Shown piece by piece: positions 1-5,682 of a stretch of DNA of 7,608 nucleotides. Under the pieces are notes generated by a model that was not told the DNA's origin, made no database searches, and saw nothing but the letters and a program-made list of their open reading frames with translations. The stretch lies in NCBI GenBank assembly GCA_050011895.1, contig JBEKIF010000131.1, positions 1 to 7,608 of the forward strand. The letters run 5' to 3'. The position numbers were made by a program, and so were the translations under genes. Source of the stretch: DATBGO01 sp050011895. GTDB taxonomy: Bacteria; Actinomycetota; Actinomycetes; Streptosporangiales; Streptosporangiaceae. Each line of letters begins with the position of its first letter. Position 1 is the stretch's first letter.

Positions 1-1
1 G

Positions 2-124
2 GGCGGCGACCTGTGGGCGGTGGTGGACAGCCTGGTCAGGGAGATGCGCGACGGCCTGCCCGGCGGCGCGGCCCGCAACCCGGACCACGCCGCCCGGCCC
101 ATCGGCGGCCCGCCCGCGCCGTGA
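2..124 (+). CDS. C-terminal end of an unidentified protein (5' partial)
   Basis: An open frame enters from the left edge and ends at TGA 122-124, giving 40 residues. The visible part starts GGDLWAVVDSLVREM, which reads as an amphipathic helix, followed by a Gly/Pro/Ala-rich tail ending in GGPPAP. The hydrophobic/charged alternation and G/C-rich third positions look like a real gene terminus. The fragment is too short for me to assign a family, and nothing in it links it to the sulfur genes. It runs toward the minus-strand ssuD, so the two are convergent. Confidence 0.45.
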   Translation, partial: GGDLWAVVDSLVREMRDGLPGGAARNPDHAARPIGGPPAP

Positions 125-203
125 GCCCCGGACAGCGGCCCGGCGAGCTGGCCTCGCCCGATTGAGCTGGTGATGCCCGCGATGATCGGGCCGCGGGGCC
201 GGA

Positions 204-290
204 TGGATCCGCCGCAAGCACCCCGGGATCTCACGGAAGGGGTTCCGCCGCCGCTACTGCGAGGGCGGATGGTGGCCCAGGGGCCGGGAA
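204..290 (+). pseudogene. Relic of a group II intron reverse transcriptase/maturase C-terminus
   Basis: Reading from 204, the frame gives WIRRKHPGIS, then RKGFRRRYCEGGWWPRGRE up to about 290. From memory this matches the end of actinobacterial group II intron-encoded proteins (LtrA type), where an RRKHP segment is followed by a LRRRYC-GGWWP segment and then a FNP...RYRYRG tail. Here the tail is missing and the sequence becomes unrelated after about 290. There is no start codon, an in-frame TGA lies at 183-185, and no RT catalytic domain is seen in the window. It is therefore a short non-functional remnant, squeezed against the 3' end of ssuD. Chance resemblance is unlikely because RRKHP and RRRYC-GGWWP appear in the right order and spacing, but no alignment was run. 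Confidence 0.6.
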
Positions 291-306
291 CGGCGAGCCG
301 AAACTG

Positions 307-1425
307 CTAGCCAAGCAGCGGACGTACGCCCTCGGCGAAGCTGTATGCCTCTTCCAGGTGCGGGTAGCCGGACAAGATGAACTCCTCGATCCCGGCTGCC
401 TCGTACTCGCCGATCCGCTCGGCAACCTCGGCGTGACTGCCCACCAGCGCGGTGCCGGCGCCGCCGCGGACCAGGCCAATCCCGGCCCACAGATTCGGCG
501 CCACGACCAGCCGGTCGCGGGAGCCGCCGTGCAGGTCAAGCATCCGTCGCTGACCGACGGACTCCAGCGTGCGCAGCCGCTGCTGGCCGGCCGCAATCTC
601 CGGGTCGCCTACGCCCGCGATGAGCGCGTCGGCATCCTGCCAGGCCCGAGCGGAGGTGTCCCGGCTGATGACATGCACTCGCAAGCCGAAACGCACCGTC
701 CGGGCCTGCCTGGCCGCGAGCTTCCGCACCCGCGACACCTTCTCGGTGACAAGCGGAACCGGCTCGCCCCAGGTCAGGTACACGTCGGCATGCCTGGCCG
801 CGACCGCGAGCGCGGCGTCCGACGACCCGCCGAAATACACCAGGGGCAGCGGCACAGGCGGCTGGCGCAGCTGCGAAGCCTGCAGGTGGTAGTAGTCGCC
901 GTGATGGTCGAAGCGGGTGCCCGACCACGCGGCACGGACGACATCGAGGAACTCCCCCGCGCGGGCGTACCGCTCGTCGTGCCGCAGCACGTCTCCGTAG
1001 CCGTGCTGCTCGACGTCACTGCCGCCGGCCACGACGTTGAGCAGCAGCCGGCCTTCGGACATCCGCTGGAAGGTCGCCGCCATCTGTGCGGCCAGGGCCG
1101 GCTCAATCAGGCCAGGCCGGAACGCGACCAGGAACTTCAGCCGCCGGGTCTGCGCGATCAGGGCCGCGGTGACAACCCATGCGTCCTCGCAATGCGCCCC
1201 GGTCGGAGTGAGAACGCCCTCGTACCCGAGCGCGTCGGCGGCCCGCGCGAGCTGAGTGAGGTAGTCCAGCGACGCCACCCGCTCCCCGCTGGAATGCCGC
1301 TGGCTGGCACCCTTGGCGCCCTGCTGGCTGGCGCCGGTCGCGCCGATGCCCAGCCCGTGCACTGACCCGCCAAGTTGCCGGCCATCGCCTCCGGTCGGCA
1401 GGAACCAGTGAAACGTCGCGGTCAC
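307..1425 (-). CDS. ssuD: FMNH2-dependent alkanesulfonate monooxygenase SsuD
   Basis: The 372-residue product matches SsuD along its whole length. This cytoplasmic TIM-barrel enzyme uses FMNH2 and O2 to split the C-S bond of alkanesulfonates, giving an aldehyde and sulfite. Visible signatures are FHWFLPTGGDG (5-15), GVLTPTGAHCEDAW (70-83), YFGGSSDAA (197-205), YLTWGEP (216-222), FGLRVHVI (246-253), NLWAGIGLVRGGAGTALVG (311-329) and LSGYPHLEEAY (351-361). Residues aligned by eye to E. coli SsuD Cys54, Arg226, His228, Arg297 and Tyr331 are present as Cys79, Arg249, His251, Arg320 and Tyr354. An insertion of about 25 residues (roughly 18-47, with two GASQ copies) sits between the first strand and first helix. 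The C-terminal extension of the E. coli enzyme is absent. The start is GTG with a good ribosome-binding site. The gene diverges from the monooxygenase operon and has no reductase of its own, so the reductase at 5679 probably serves it. Confidence 0.97.
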   Translation of the reverse strand: MTATFHWFLPTGGDGRQLGGSVHGLGIGATGASQQGAKGASQRHSSGERVASLDYLTQLARAADALGYEGVLTPTGAHCEDAWVVTAALIAQTRRLKFLVAFRPGLIEPALAAQMAATFQRMSEGRLLLNVVAGGSDVEQHGYGDVLRHDERYARAGEFLDVVRAAWSGTRFDHHGDYYHLQASQLRQPPVPLPLVYFGGSSDAALAVAARHADVYLTWGEPVPLVTEKVSRVRKLAARQARTVRFGLRVHVISRDTSARAWQDADALIAGVGDPEIAAGQQRLRTLESVGQRRMLDLHGGSRDRLVVAPNLWAGIGLVRGGAGTALVGSHAEVAERIGEYEAAGIEEFILSGYPHLEEAYSFAEGVRPLLG

Positions 1426-1431
1426 AGCAGG

Positions 1432-1438
1432 CCCCTTT
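1432..1438 (-). promoter_or_regulatory. Ribosome-binding site of ssuD
   Basis: On the minus strand AAAGGGG lies 6 nt before the GTG at 1425. This fixes the GTG as the start, and the protein then begins MTATFHWFLP as expected for the family. Confidence 0.75.
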
Positions 1439-1440
1439 GC

Positions 1441-1463
1441 GGCACCCGGTGCCTATCGGCACC
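1441..1463 (-). repeat. Interlocking inverted repeats in the ssuD leader
   Basis: The plus strand reads GGCACC-C-GGTGCC-TATC-GGCACC: two GGCACC copies flanking one GGTGCC. The central arm can pair with either neighbour, giving a 6-bp stem with a 4-nt loop on one side or a 13-bp DNA palindrome on the other. It lies only 15 bp upstream of the ssuD start and next to its ribosome-binding site. It may be a regulator-binding site or an RNA hairpin affecting ssuD translation. I do not recognise a specific regulator. Confidence 0.4.
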
Positions 1464-1467
1464 CTAC

Positions 1468-1497
1468 TCGACAATCCCTATAGGGATAGCATTAAAT
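1468..1497 (+). promoter_or_regulatory. Candidate promoter of the monooxygenase operon
   Basis: TCGACA (1468-1473) resembles a -35 box and TTAAAT (1492-1497) resembles a -10 box, 18 bp apart, in the most A/T-rich stretch of the intergenic region. Transcription starting just after 1500 would include the whole riboswitch-like leader. The match to consensus is only moderate. On the opposite strand TAGGGT (1466-1461) could be a -10 box for ssuD. Confidence 0.35.
1474..1487. promoter_or_regulatory. Perfect 14-bp palindrome, candidate operator
   Basis: ATCCCTATAGGGAT is perfectly self-complementary and sits between the candidate -35 and -10 boxes of the plus-strand promoter, close to the ssuD promoter as well. 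A dimeric regulator bound here could control both directions. No regulator gene is present in the window to pair with it, and I cannot name the family. Confidence 0.45.
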
Positions 1498-1501
1498 GGG
1501 G

Positions 1502-1629
1502 AGTTACGTAAGCTCTGGGCGTCAGCATGAAGCCCTGGCTTGGTGACCGGCGACCCTGGTACCGCAGCAGCCCTCGGTAACGCAGCGGGGGCCGCCTCCG
1601 CCCGTCGGGTCGATGGACTAACTGGGAGC
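1502..1629 (+). promoter_or_regulatory. SAM riboswitch, SAM-I/SAM-IV variant type
   Basis: The leader of the monooxygenase operon contains GTCAGCATGAAGCCC (1521-1535), TGGCTTGGTGACCGGC (1536-1551), then GACCCTGGTACCGC (1552-1565). This follows the pattern I recall for the actinobacterial SAM-I/IV variant: CCAGC-TCAAGCC-GGCTTG-CTGG-CCGGCAACCCT-ACCGC. A stem forms from GTCA 1521-1524 with TGAC 1544-1547, capped by AAGC 1530-1533 with GCTT 1538-1541. These replace the usual GCCAGC/GCTGGC pairing with compensating changes. The core is GGCGACC where GGCAACC is usual. The 3' half (1566-1618) contains a G-run, GCGGGGG, and TCGGGTCGA, comparable to the GGGG/CGGGTGA part of the class, with an apparent insertion at about 1566-1583. 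The outer stem is uncertain: AGTTA 1502-1506 can pair with TAACT 1619-1623, or GCTC 1512-1515 with GAGC 1626-1629, which covers the ribosome-binding site. Bound SAM would be expected to lower expression. Confidence 0.75.
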
Positions 1630-1640
1630 GAGTTCTGATC

Positions 1641-2849
1641 ATGTCGAGACCATCCTCCCTGCACCTCGCCGTCGCGCTCGACGGTTCCGGCTGGCACCCC
1701 GCCGCGTGGCGCGAGCCGCAGGCGCGACCGAGGGAGCTCTTCACGGCGCGCTACTGGGCCGACTTGATCAGCGAGGCCGAGCGCGGCCTGCTCGACTTTG
1801 TCACGATCGAAGACGCCCTTGGCCTGCAGCCCGCCGGCTACAGCGAGCCGGCCGGGCCAACCAACCAGGTGCGCGGGCGGCTGGACGCGGTGCTCATCGC
1901 GGCTCGGGTCGCGCCGCTGACCAGGAACATCGGGCTGGTTCCGACCGTAGTCGTCACCCACACCGAGCCGTTCCACATCTCGAAGGCGATCGCGACTCTC
2001 GACTACGTCAGCACCGGCCGGGCCGGCCTGCGAGTCCAGGTCACCGCGCGCCAGCACGAAGCCGCGCATTTCGGCCGCCGGACGTTCCCGCGGTTCAGCG
2101 TCGAGGACCAGGCTAATCCCGCGATCCAGCAGCTGATCAGCGAGCTGTTCGACGAGGCCGCCGACTACGTCGAGGTCGTCCGGCGGCTGTGGGACAGCTG
2201 GGAGGACGACGCCGAGATCCGCGACGTCGCCACCGGCCGGTTCGTCGACCGGGAGAAGCTGCACTACATCGACTTCGCCGGTGACTATTTCAGCGTCAGG
2301 GGTCCGTCGATCACCCCGCGGCCGCCGCAGGGGCAGCCGATCGTGACCGCGCTGGCGCATCAGAGCGTGCCGTACCGGCTGGTCGGCCGGTCGGCCGACG
2401 TCGGATACGTAACGCCGCGCGACGCCGGGCACGCCAGGGCCATCGTCGCCGAGATCCGCGGCGAACAGCAGGCCGGCGAGCGCGCGGCTGACACGGTGCA
2501 TATTTTCGGCGATCTTGTGGTTTTCCTGGATGAGGACGCTGGTGCTGCGGCCGACCGGAAGGCCCGGCTCGACGGGCTGGCCGGCTCGGTGTACACCAGC
2601 GATGCGAGCGTCTTCACCGGGACGCCGTCGCAGCTGGCCGACCTGGTACAGGACTGGCAGGCCAGCGGCTTGTCGGGCTTCCGGCTGCGGCCCGGCGCGA
2701 TCAGCCACGACCTGCTGGCGATCACCAGGGGCCTGGTGCCGCAGTTGCAGCGCCGCGGCGCGTTCCGCACGGCCTACGAGGCCGACACCCTGCGCGGGCT
2801 GCTCGGACTGGCCCGCCCCGCCAGCCGTTACGCCATAGCCACCAGCTGA
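1641..2849 (+). CDS. LLM-class flavin-dependent monooxygenase, NtaA/DszA-related
   Basis: The 402-residue protein belongs to the bacterial luciferase-like FMN monooxygenases. It starts with the HLAVALDGSGWHPAAW strand-loop (8-23). Then come LDFVTIEDALG (51-61), IGLVPTVVVTHTEPFHISKA (97-116), RLWDSWEDDAEIRDVATGRF (182-201), a DREKLHYIDFAGDYFSVRGP segment (203-222), ITPRPPQGQP (224-233), and a terminal GAFRTAYEADTLRGLLGL (373-390). The WDSW, HYIDF...FSVRGP and TLRGLLGL elements place it near the NtaA/SnaA/DszA branch but as a shorter, separate actinobacterial subfamily. The substrate cannot be told; an organosulfur compound is inferred from the SAM riboswitch and ssuD nearby. It is first in the operon. 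ATG 1641 is chosen because the family signature starts right after it; the ribosome-binding site GGGAG (1624-1628) is rather far, 12 nt away, and directly follows the riboswitch. Confidence 0.93.
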   Translation: MSRPSSLHLAVALDGSGWHPAAWREPQARPRELFTARYWADLISEAERGLLDFVTIEDALGLQPAGYSEPAGPTNQVRGRLDAVLIAARVAPLTRNIGLVPTVVVTHTEPFHISKAIATLDYVSTGRAGLRVQVTARQHEAAHFGRRTFPRFSVEDQANPAIQQLISELFDEAADYVEVVRRLWDSWEDDAEIRDVATGRFVDREKLHYIDFAGDYFSVRGPSITPRPPQGQPIVTALAHQSVPYRLVGRSADVGYVTPRDAGHARAIVAEIRGEQQAGERAADTVHIFGDLVVFLDEDAGAAADRKARLDGLAGSVYTSDASVFTGTPSQLADLVQDWQASGLSGFRLRPGAISHDLLAITRGLVPQLQRRGAFRTAYEADTLRGLLGLARPASRYAIATS

Positions 2850-2880
2850 CCGCCCGGCTGACGCCCGACGACCGCCACAC

Positions 2881-2896
2881 TTCCGGCCCGGAAGGA
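2881..2896 (+). promoter_or_regulatory. Palindrome merged with the ribosome-binding site of the second monooxygenase
   Basis: TTCCGG-C-CCGGAA (2881-2893) is a perfect inverted repeat whose right arm overlaps the Shine-Dalgarno GGAAGGA (2890-2896), 6 nt before ATG 2903. The one-base centre makes a tight RNA hairpin unlikely unless the stem opens by a pair or two. It may be chance or may tune translation. The 53-bp gap otherwise holds nothing recognisable. Confidence 0.35.
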
Positions 2897-2902
2897 CCCG
2901 AC

Positions 2903-4303
2903 ATGAGCAAGCCGCTCAAGCAGATCCATCTCGCCGCGCATTTCCCCGGCGTGAACAACACCACGGTGTGGAGCGATCCGCGCTCGGGCAGCCATATCGA
3001 GTTCAGCTCGTTCGCCCACCTGGCTCAGACGGCGGAGCGGGCGAAGTTCGACTTCCTGTTCCTCGCCGAGGGACTGCGGCTGCGCGAGCAGAACGGCCAG
3101 ATCTACGATCTCGACGTCGTCGGGCGCCCGGACACCTTCACCGTGCTCGCCGCGCTCGCGGCGGTGACCGACCGGCTCGGCCTGGCCGGCACCATCAACT
3201 CGACGTTCAACGAGCCGTATGAGGTGGCCCGGCAGTTCGCGAGCCTGGATCACCTGTCCGGCGGGCGGGCCGCCTGGAACGTCGTCACCTCGTGGGACGC
3301 TTTCACCGGCGAGAACTTCCGGCGCGGCGGCTTCCTGCCGCAGGACGCACGGTACGGGCGGGCCCGGACGTTCCTGCAGACGACGTGGGAGCTTTTCGAT
3401 TCCTGGCGCGGCGACGAGATCATCGCCGACAAGCGGACGGGCGAGTTCCTCGCCGACGGCAGCGCCGGCCGGTTCGCCCACCGGGACGCGCACTTCGACA
3501 TCAGCGGCTCGTTCAACGTGCCGCGCAGCCCGCAGGGCCGCCCGGTCATCTTCCAGGCCGGCGATTCCGACGAGGGCCGCGAGTTCGCCGCGTCCAGCGC
3601 CGACGCCATCTTCAGCCGACACTCCACGCTGGATGCCGGGCAGGCATTTTACGCGGACGTGAAGGGACGCCTGGCGCGCCACGGCCGCACCCGCGATCAG
3701 CTGCTGATCCTGCCCGCGGCGACTTTCGTGCTGGGCGACACCGACGACGAGGCGCGGGAACTCGGCCGGGAGGTGCGGCTGCAGCAGGTAAGCGGGCAGA
3801 CCGCGATCAAGTTCCTCGAGCAGCTGTGGAACCGGGACCTGTCCGGCTATGACCCGGACGGCCCGCTGCCCGGCATCGACCCTGACCCCGGCGAGAACAC
3901 CATCGCCCGTGGCCGGGCGAGCGTGCGGATGTACCGCGACCCGCTGGCCACCGCGGCACTGTGGCGGGCGAAGGCTGAGTCGGAGAAGCTGTCGATCCGC
4001 GAGCTGATCGTCGAGGTCACCGGCCGGCAGTCGTTCGTCGGCGCGCCGGCCACCGTAGCGGAGACGATCAACAGCTACGTCCAGGCGGATGCGAGCGACG
4101 GGTTCATCCTCGTCCCGCACATCACGCCGGGCGGCCTGGACGAGTTTGCGGACACGGTCGTGCCGCTGCTGCAAGAGCGCGGCGTCTTCCGGACCGAGTA
4201 CGAGGGCAGCACGCTGCGCGAGCATCTCGGCATCGCGCCGCTGCAGCCCGGCGTCTCCGTCCCCCGGGCCGCTGCCGCGCCGACTGTACGGGCGGCGTCG
4301 TGA
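2903..4303 (+). CDS. NtaA/SnaA/DszA-family FMN-dependent monooxygenase
   Basis: The 466-residue product has full family length (440-470) for the NtaA (nitrilotriacetate), SnaA (pristinamycin), DszA (dibenzothiophene sulfone) group of two-component FMNH2 monooxygenases. Signatures: QIHLAAHFPGVNNTTVW (7-23), KFDFLFLAEGLRLREQ (48-63), YDLDVVGRPDTFT (68-80), GLAGTINSTFNEPYEVARQF (93-112), HLSGGRAAWNVVTSWD (117-132), ENFRRGG (137-143), ELFDSW (163-168), HFDISGSFNVPRSPQGRPV (197-215), QAGDSDEGREFAAS (218-231) and C-terminal GVFRTEYEGSTLREHLG (427-443). The protein is soluble, without a signal peptide. DszA-like chemistry would free sulfur from sulfones, but the substrate is inferred only from context. 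It has a clear GGAAGGA ribosome-binding site, and its stop overlaps the next gene's GTG (GTGA, 4300-4303), so translation is probably coupled. Confidence 0.95.
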   Translation: MSKPLKQIHLAAHFPGVNNTTVWSDPRSGSHIEFSSFAHLAQTAERAKFDFLFLAEGLRLREQNGQIYDLDVVGRPDTFTVLAALAAVTDRLGLAGTINSTFNEPYEVARQFASLDHLSGGRAAWNVVTSWDAFTGENFRRGGFLPQDARYGRARTFLQTTWELFDSWRGDEIIADKRTGEFLADGSAGRFAHRDAHFDISGSFNVPRSPQGRPVIFQAGDSDEGREFAASSADAIFSRHSTLDAGQAFYADVKGRLARHGRTRDQLLILPAATFVLGDTDDEARELGREVRLQQVSGQTAIKFLEQLWNRDLSGYDPDGPLPGIDPDPGENTIARGRASVRMYRDPLATAALWRAKAESEKLSIRELIVEVTGRQSFVGAPATVAETINSYVQADASDGFILVPHITPGGLDEFADTVVPLLQERGVFRTEYEGSTLREHLGIAPLQPGVSVPRAAAAPTVRAAS

Positions 4304-5472
4304 AATTCCTCGCGATTACCCTCATCGTGCACGCCCCCGACCCGATCACCGGCCTGCAGAAGACAACCACGGAGCGCTTTCGCGAGGTCATCGGCAACGC
4401 CCTGGTCGCCGAGGAGCTGGGTTTCGACGGGGTCGGCGTGGGCGAGCGGCACGAGCGGCCGTTCATCTCCTCCTCACCGCCGGTGGTGCTCAGCCATATT
4501 GCCGCGCTGACCGCTAGGATCAGGCTCTTCACCGCCGTCACCACGCTGAGCCTGCTCGACCCGGTCCGCGCCTACGAGGACTACGCGACTCTGGACCACC
4601 TGTCCGGCGGCCGGCTCGAGTTGATCATCGGAAAGGGCAACGGCGCCGCGCAGCGCGAGCTCTTCCACGTCACGCCCGACGACCAGTGGGAGCGCAACGC
4701 GGAGAGCTACGAGCTGTTCCGCCAGATCTGGCGCAATCCAAGGGTCACTGCGCAGCCGCGGTTCCGGCCCGCGCTGCGCGACGCCGAGGTCTGGCCGCGG
4801 CCGCTGCAGCAGCCAATCCGCGTCTGGCACGGCAGCGCGACCAGCAGGGAATCCGTCGACCTGGCCGCGCGTTACGGCGACCCGCTCTTCTCCGCCAACG
4901 TCACCAACCCGATCGAGCCGTACGCCGAGCTGGTGCGCTACTACCGCCAGCAGTGGGCACACTACGGCCACGACCCGGCCGCCGCGGTGGTCGGCGCCGG
5001 CACGGCCGGCTATTACGCCGCGCGCAGCTCGCAGCACGCGCTGGCCGTCTACCAGCCGATTTTCGCGGCGCAACAGGAGTTCCAGGCCAAGCTCGGCCTG
5101 ACGCCGGTGTTCACCGACTTCGACGACTTCGTCGCCCGCAGCTCTGCCCTGATCGGCAGCCCGCAGCAGGTGATCGAGAAGGTGCACCGCTATCACGACC
5201 AGTTCGGCCACAGCGTCATGCACCTGCACGCCGACGCCGGCGGCCTCACCGATGCCCAGCACCGCGAGTCACTCGAGCTGTTCCAGTCCGACATCGCCCC
5301 GGTGCTGCGGCGCGATATCCCCGATCCGCCCTGGCCCGGCGACGTGCCCGCCGAACCAGCCCGGCTAGAGTCAGCCCGGCCCGAGTCAGCCCGGCCCGAG
5401 TCAGCCCGGCCCGAGTCAGCCCGGCCCGAGCAGGGACCGTACGAGCAAGCACCGTTCGAACCAGCACGGTAA
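4300..5472 (+). CDS. LLM-class flavin-dependent oxidoreductase with repetitive C-terminal tail
   Basis: This 390-residue luciferase-like protein is of a different subfamily from its neighbours. Visible features are KFLAITLIVHAPDP (2-15), ELGFDGVGVGERHE (39-52), PFISSSPPVVLSHIAALTAR (54-73), LFTAVTTLSLLDPVRAYEDY (76-95), TLDHLSGGRLELIIGKGNG (97-115), VWPRPLQQPIRVWHGSA (164-180) and a late ALIGSPQQVIEKVHRYHDQF (283-302). The barrel domain ends near the PDPPWPGD segment (341-348). Residues 351-390 are a low-complexity tail of five-residue units, with ESARP repeated almost perfectly, probably disordered. The start is GTG overlapping the preceding TGA by 4 nt with no strong ribosome-binding site, so it depends on coupling. 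The substrate is unknown; use of FMNH2 from the reductase at 5679 is inferred. Confidence 0.92.
   Translation: MKFLAITLIVHAPDPITGLQKTTTERFREVIGNALVAEELGFDGVGVGERHERPFISSSPPVVLSHIAALTARIRLFTAVTTLSLLDPVRAYEDYATLDHLSGGRLELIIGKGNGAAQRELFHVTPDDQWERNAESYELFRQIWRNPRVTAQPRFRPALRDAEVWPRPLQQPIRVWHGSATSRESVDLAARYGDPLFSANVTNPIEPYAELVRYYRQQWAHYGHDPAAAVVGAGTAGYYAARSSQHALAVYQPIFAAQQEFQAKLGLTPVFTDFDDFVARSSALIGSPQQVIEKVHRYHDQFGHSVMHLHADAGGLTDAQHRESLELFQSDIAPVLRRDIPDPPWPGDVPAEPARLESARPESARPESARPESARPEQGPYEQAPFEPAR
5356..5460 (+). repeat. 15-bp tandem repeat encoding ESARP units
   Basis: The unit TCAGCCCGGCCCGAG occurs in four exact consecutive copies (5371-5385, 5386-5400, 5401-5415, 5416-5430). One diverged copy precedes it (5356-5370) and two more diverged copies follow (5431-5460), all in register. 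In the protein this gives units such as EPARL, ESARP, EQGPY, EQAPF and a final EPAR. Exact identity of the central copies suggests recent slippage or unequal recombination; because the unit is 15 bp, copy number can change without breaking the frame. Confidence 0.95.
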
Positions 5473-5481
5473 GGGTCCGTC

Positions 5482-5682
5482 ATGGCCGCAACGCCGCTCG
5501 CCGTCCTCGATCTCGTGCCCATCTCGGGCGCGAACGGGCTGCGGTTCGGCTCGAATTACCACGTCACCCCGGCGCAGGAAGCCACCGGCGCCGACGAGCT
5601 GATCATCACGACTACTACCCACGACCACGCCGACCGGGTAAGTTCCTACCAGATGCTGGCGCGGGAATGGGAGCGCCGATGA
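5482..5682 (+). CDS. 66-aa mini-LLM: internally deleted luciferase-like gene
   Basis: The 66-residue product looks like three pieces of one LLM monooxygenase subfamily joined in frame. Residues 1-17 (PLAVLDLVPIS) match the usual N-terminal strand. Residues 19-31 (GLRFGSNYHVTPA) match a mid-protein segment that I recall as GLPFGANYHVSPA. Residues 32-66 (QEATGADELIITTTTHDHADR, then VSSYQMLAREWERR) match the extreme C-terminus. A full enzyme of this type is about 330-370 residues, so most of the TIM barrel is missing and monooxygenase activity is not expected. Even so, the cistron has a good ribosome-binding site (AAGGG 5471-5475, 6 nt before ATG), no internal stop, and ends in an ATGA overlap with the FMN reductase. 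Its last codons contain the reductase's Shine-Dalgarno. It may be a decayed gene kept for coupling, a small functional protein, or an assembly artefact. Confidence 0.75.
   Translation: MAATPLAVLDLVPISGANGLRFGSNYHVTPAQEATGADELIITTTTHDHADRVSSYQMLAREWERR

Noticed and set aside
274..285. GGCCC/GGGCC hairpin as the ssuD terminator
   Set aside because: The stem is only five pairs with a two-base gap, has no T-run, and falls inside the intron relic's codons.
358..1365. Long plus-strand open frame opposite ssuD
   Set aside because: No protein motifs are visible, and ssuD on the minus strand is unambiguous.
1527..1580. Leader peptide ORF (17 codons, MKPWLGDRRPWYRSSPR)
   Set aside because: It lies wholly within the riboswitch-like core, has no cysteine or repeated methionine codons for attenuation, and lacks a clear ribosome-binding site; the ATGAAGCC is explained by the conserved RNA motif.
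1464..2708. Long minus-strand open frame opposite the first LLM gene
   Set aside because: It is antisense to a well-supported gene, has no recognisable motifs, and is expected from high-GC codon bias.
2828..4225. Long minus-strand open frame opposite the NtaA/DszA-type gene
   Set aside because: Its composition is typical of a shadow frame and the plus-strand gene has full-length family similarity.
5371..5430. CRISPR array
   Set aside because: The copies are directly adjacent with no spacers and keep the reading frame, so this is a coding tandem repeat.
4686..5678. N-terminal extension of the FMN reductase by about 330 codons
   Set aside because: The extension is an Arg/Ala/Pro-rich out-of-frame reading of the LLM gene and mini-LLM; the family start, ribosome-binding site and ATGA overlap all point to 5679.
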